This document shows, in pieces, positions 61,435 to 64,000 of a DNA stretch of 64,000 bases. A program made the translations under genes and the position numbers. Below the pieces are notes generated by a model. The model made no database searches. It saw only the letters and a list, made by a program, of their open reading frames with translations, and was not told the origin of the DNA. The stretch is from Eutrigla gurnardus (Eukaryota > Chordata > Actinopteri > Perciformes > Triglidae), in contig OY741279.1 in NCBI GenBank assembly GCA_963514095.1, positions 7,135,822 to 7,199,821 on the forward strand, in the 5' to 3' direction. The first letter of the stretch is position 1; each line of letters starts with the position of its first letter.

Positions 61435-63495
61435 GAGCCTGAAGGTTTGTTGGTGTCTCGGCACAGCAGGTCGTCTCTGCGTCACGTCAGCGGCAGCGTC
61501 CCAGTTCTGCTTGTTTAAAGATCAGGCCGTATTGTTGGGAAAATGATTTTGGCGGCGAGCGAGGTCCGCTCGCATTTCAAAGTCGTTAGTCAGCCACCAG
61601 AACAGGTGTAATTTCATCTCCTCCTCCTCCTCCTCCTCCATCAAGCTTGGTTCTCTCTCCCTCACTCTCCCACTGACCTGCCAGCCTCGACAGTAATAAT
61701 AGCGCAAAGTGGGACAGAGCGCATGAAGTATGTTGTTTTCCCCCCACTTTTTGTGTTGCGCTGTCAGACTCGCCCCGGGTTAGATTACGGGGCCGACCCA
61801 AGCGGAGGACTGTCACTCACGCACACAGTACAGTACATGCACACAAACAAAAACACACACCGAAACGGACAAAGAAAGAAGGAAAGAGGGAGAAAGGAGC
61901 ATCCATCTTGCCCCGCTGCCATCCGAATATCAAATATTGATGCCCATATTCCACAATTACTTCACCTGCTTTAAATAGGGGCACCGATATCATTTATAAT
62001 GTGAATTTGAGCTGCGGCTCGAAGGCATTGATTAATTGTTCAGGTTGGAAATGAGACCTCTAGCAAGGACAGAGATTTTAATCATAGAGCTGTAGGCTCG
62101 CAGATGAGATTTGTGACTTCTCGAAATGTTTGCTTTTTACCTTTTTTTCTGTAACATATTTAATTTACCTTACAAAGAGGAATAAAAATGGTTTTGTTGT
62201 CGTGCATGTATTTCTGAATTAGGTCTACGGTGTATGATGTAGGCTACGTTCAGCTAGAAGAAGCTCAAATGAATGCAGTCTTAAACAAATGCACCTCAAT
62301 AAGTCATGTTTTTATTGGGTTATAATGTTCAGCACAAGTAGACATATTCAAAGTTTTAGTTTAGATATTTAGTTTGAAATCATGATGATGAATGCAATCA
62401 CCACTGAGAAGTTGATACCAATGAACATTTGGGATTTCTGCTTAACGCGTGCCAATTAAATGTGATCAAAACAGTTTGCGATTAATTTTCTGTCACTAAT
62501 CAGTGAATCATTTCAGCTCGATTGTTACGCAGCGTAAATTATATGATTTAACAATATCACTATTGCACGCCGCACGTGTTACTTTTTAGCTGAATTCTTT
62601 TGTCCGACTGTCGTTGTTATCCCTCTTGTTTAATATTTAAAACTCAAAGTGGCTAATTCCTTCCTCCCCACAGCTTCAATGAAATAGGTGTGTCTGAGTG
62701 ACTGAGAAAACAGCGCAGACCTCACACACAAAGTTTCGGGGAGTTGTCTTTTGAAAGCTGATACCCCCATCCCTCCTCTCTACCCTTTTAAAGTCCCCCC
62801 CCCCCCTTACTTCCTCCACCCCGCCCTTTTCCCACCACATCCATCGCACGTCATCTGGGTTATGGTCAGGCGTCCTCTCTGGCCGCCTGCCTGCCGAGGG
62901 CCAGCCTGCCGTCTGGGGTCCTTGGGGAGCGCTAGAAGGAGCCCGAGGCATGGGCCAACAGTGGTTAGCCACGTAATGCTACTTTTAGCTTGTTTAAGTG
63001 TCTCAATCCACCTGTTGTCACTTACTTGTTTAGCTTTGGAGCAAAGGTGATAACTGATTTTCTTTTTTGTTTTGTTGTTGCGCTCGCGTGACGCTCTGCG
63101 AGATGATGATGATGAAGGGATGATGCCGTGTTTTTATTGTGAATTCAGTTAAATCCTAAGTATGAATTTGTATAAGGAGATATTTACTTAACGGACTAGC
63201 ATGAGCCCTCAAGTACACACACAGATCCGACAGAGCCCTGATTGAAGTCTCCAGTCCGTTGGCTAGTGGAGGAAGCAGTGGGAGACTGGAGGGTGGGGGG
63301 GGGAGCGACGGTTGTTTGTTGACCCCGGGGAGCCTTGCAGGATTTAAATGTATGGCCACCAGAAGAAAAAAGTGAGCGAGATGAAGGAGGAGGAAAAAAG
63401 AGATGAAAAAAGAGGGGAAAAAAGGTTCTTTTAGCCGTAGCCTTTTCCTCTGGTGCGCTGGGAGAGGCCCGGAGTATGGCAGCTGTCCCAGTCTA

Positions 63496-63499
<4 letters not shown>

Positions 63500-63562
<63 letters not shown>
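63500..63562. repeat. (TG)n microsatellite
   Basis: About 31 TG units. Confidence 0.98.
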
Positions 63563-63565
<3 letters not shown>

Positions 63566-64000
63566 ACAGAAAGACGGAGCGAGAGAGACCAAGTTAGAGG
63601 AGGAAAGGGGTCAGGTTGCACCCCTCTTTCACCCCTACAACCCCATACAGACACATTCACACAAACTTACATGCAGCAGCAGTAGCTAAATGCGAGCATG
63701 GCCCAACCCCGATTGCCAAGATCGCATTGGCGTCATGGACAGTCGTTCCTGCAAAATCTGCCCGGCGACAAGGCGTGTGGACGGATCACGGGAGTGCGGA
63801 GTGTAACAGCTACCCCCCCTGGCATCCCTCTAGTAGGCTGGCATCCTGGTTTGTGGCACCGAGGTGCACTTCAATTTCAACGGGGCGTACAGTGATTCTT
63901 GTAAGATTTATGTTTAGCTGACAGCTAAGTGAATGGCTGCCATTCAGTCTGAGCCGTACGGAGGGGAAGATAATATTTAGGGTGATATTCGTCATTAAAT

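Larger units (their letters stand above)
61070..64000 (+). other. eya4: Probable eya4 intron
   Basis: No exon resembling later EYA4 sequence is seen. It contains TG, CA and TCC microsatellites and otherwise unremarkable sequence. Confidence 0.5.

Overview
This window is vertebrate genomic DNA, most likely from a spiny-rayed (percomorph-type) teleost. The evidence is low gene density, GT-AG introns, very frequent CA/TG and GA microsatellites, many short DNA transposons, and three recognisable vertebrate gene families. There is no prokaryotic signature, CRISPR array or operon. All gene models were read by eye from the sequence; no search or RNA evidence was available.

Layout. (1) 1-8.9 kb: non-coding flank with microsatellites. 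(2) 8.97-10.55 kb: tcf21 (capsulin/Pod1), a two-exon bHLH factor on the + strand with a TATA box, a good Kozak context and a 540-bp intron. (3) 10.6-26.69 kb: gene-free spacer with dispersed repeats and microsatellites. (4) 26.69-50.70 kb: a tandem array on the - strand with four copies of one TRIM gene (RING, B-box, coiled coil, PRY-SPRY; TRIM35/zinc-binding-protein-A33 type). The least disturbed unit is about 4.5 kb. Only the third copy from the left (39,644-42,019) is complete, at 458 codons. Copy 1 has most of its SPRY exon deleted and replaced by a 609-bp hAT element. Copy 2 is split in its B-box by a 682-bp inverted-repeat element, is frameshifted, and lacks its 3' exons. Copy 4 has a deleted SPRY core and a 3.6-kb nest of transposons in one intron. 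Copies 1 and 4 still keep intact RING/B-box/coiled-coil reading frames. (5) 50.7-61.0 kb: spacer with microsatellites. (6) 61,009-61,069: an exon with the start codon and first 11 codons of a gene whose N-terminus matches EYA4. The rest of the window would be its next intron.

How the parts relate. tcf21 and eya4 are developmental regulators that are near neighbours in mammals (known synteny, from memory). The TRIM array looks like an innate-immunity gene expansion seeded between them. Its promoters carry interferon-stimulated-response-element (ISRE) cores (GAAANNGAAA). Only the intact copy 3 has both the distal and the start-proximal core perfect. This suggests one working interferon-inducible gene among decaying or truncated paralogues. 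The most unusual observations are the repeated, independent loss of the SPRY domain, the promoter divergence that follows gene integrity, a host fragment carried inside an inverted-repeat element, and a perfect cryptic splice donor inside the last coding exon of tcf21.
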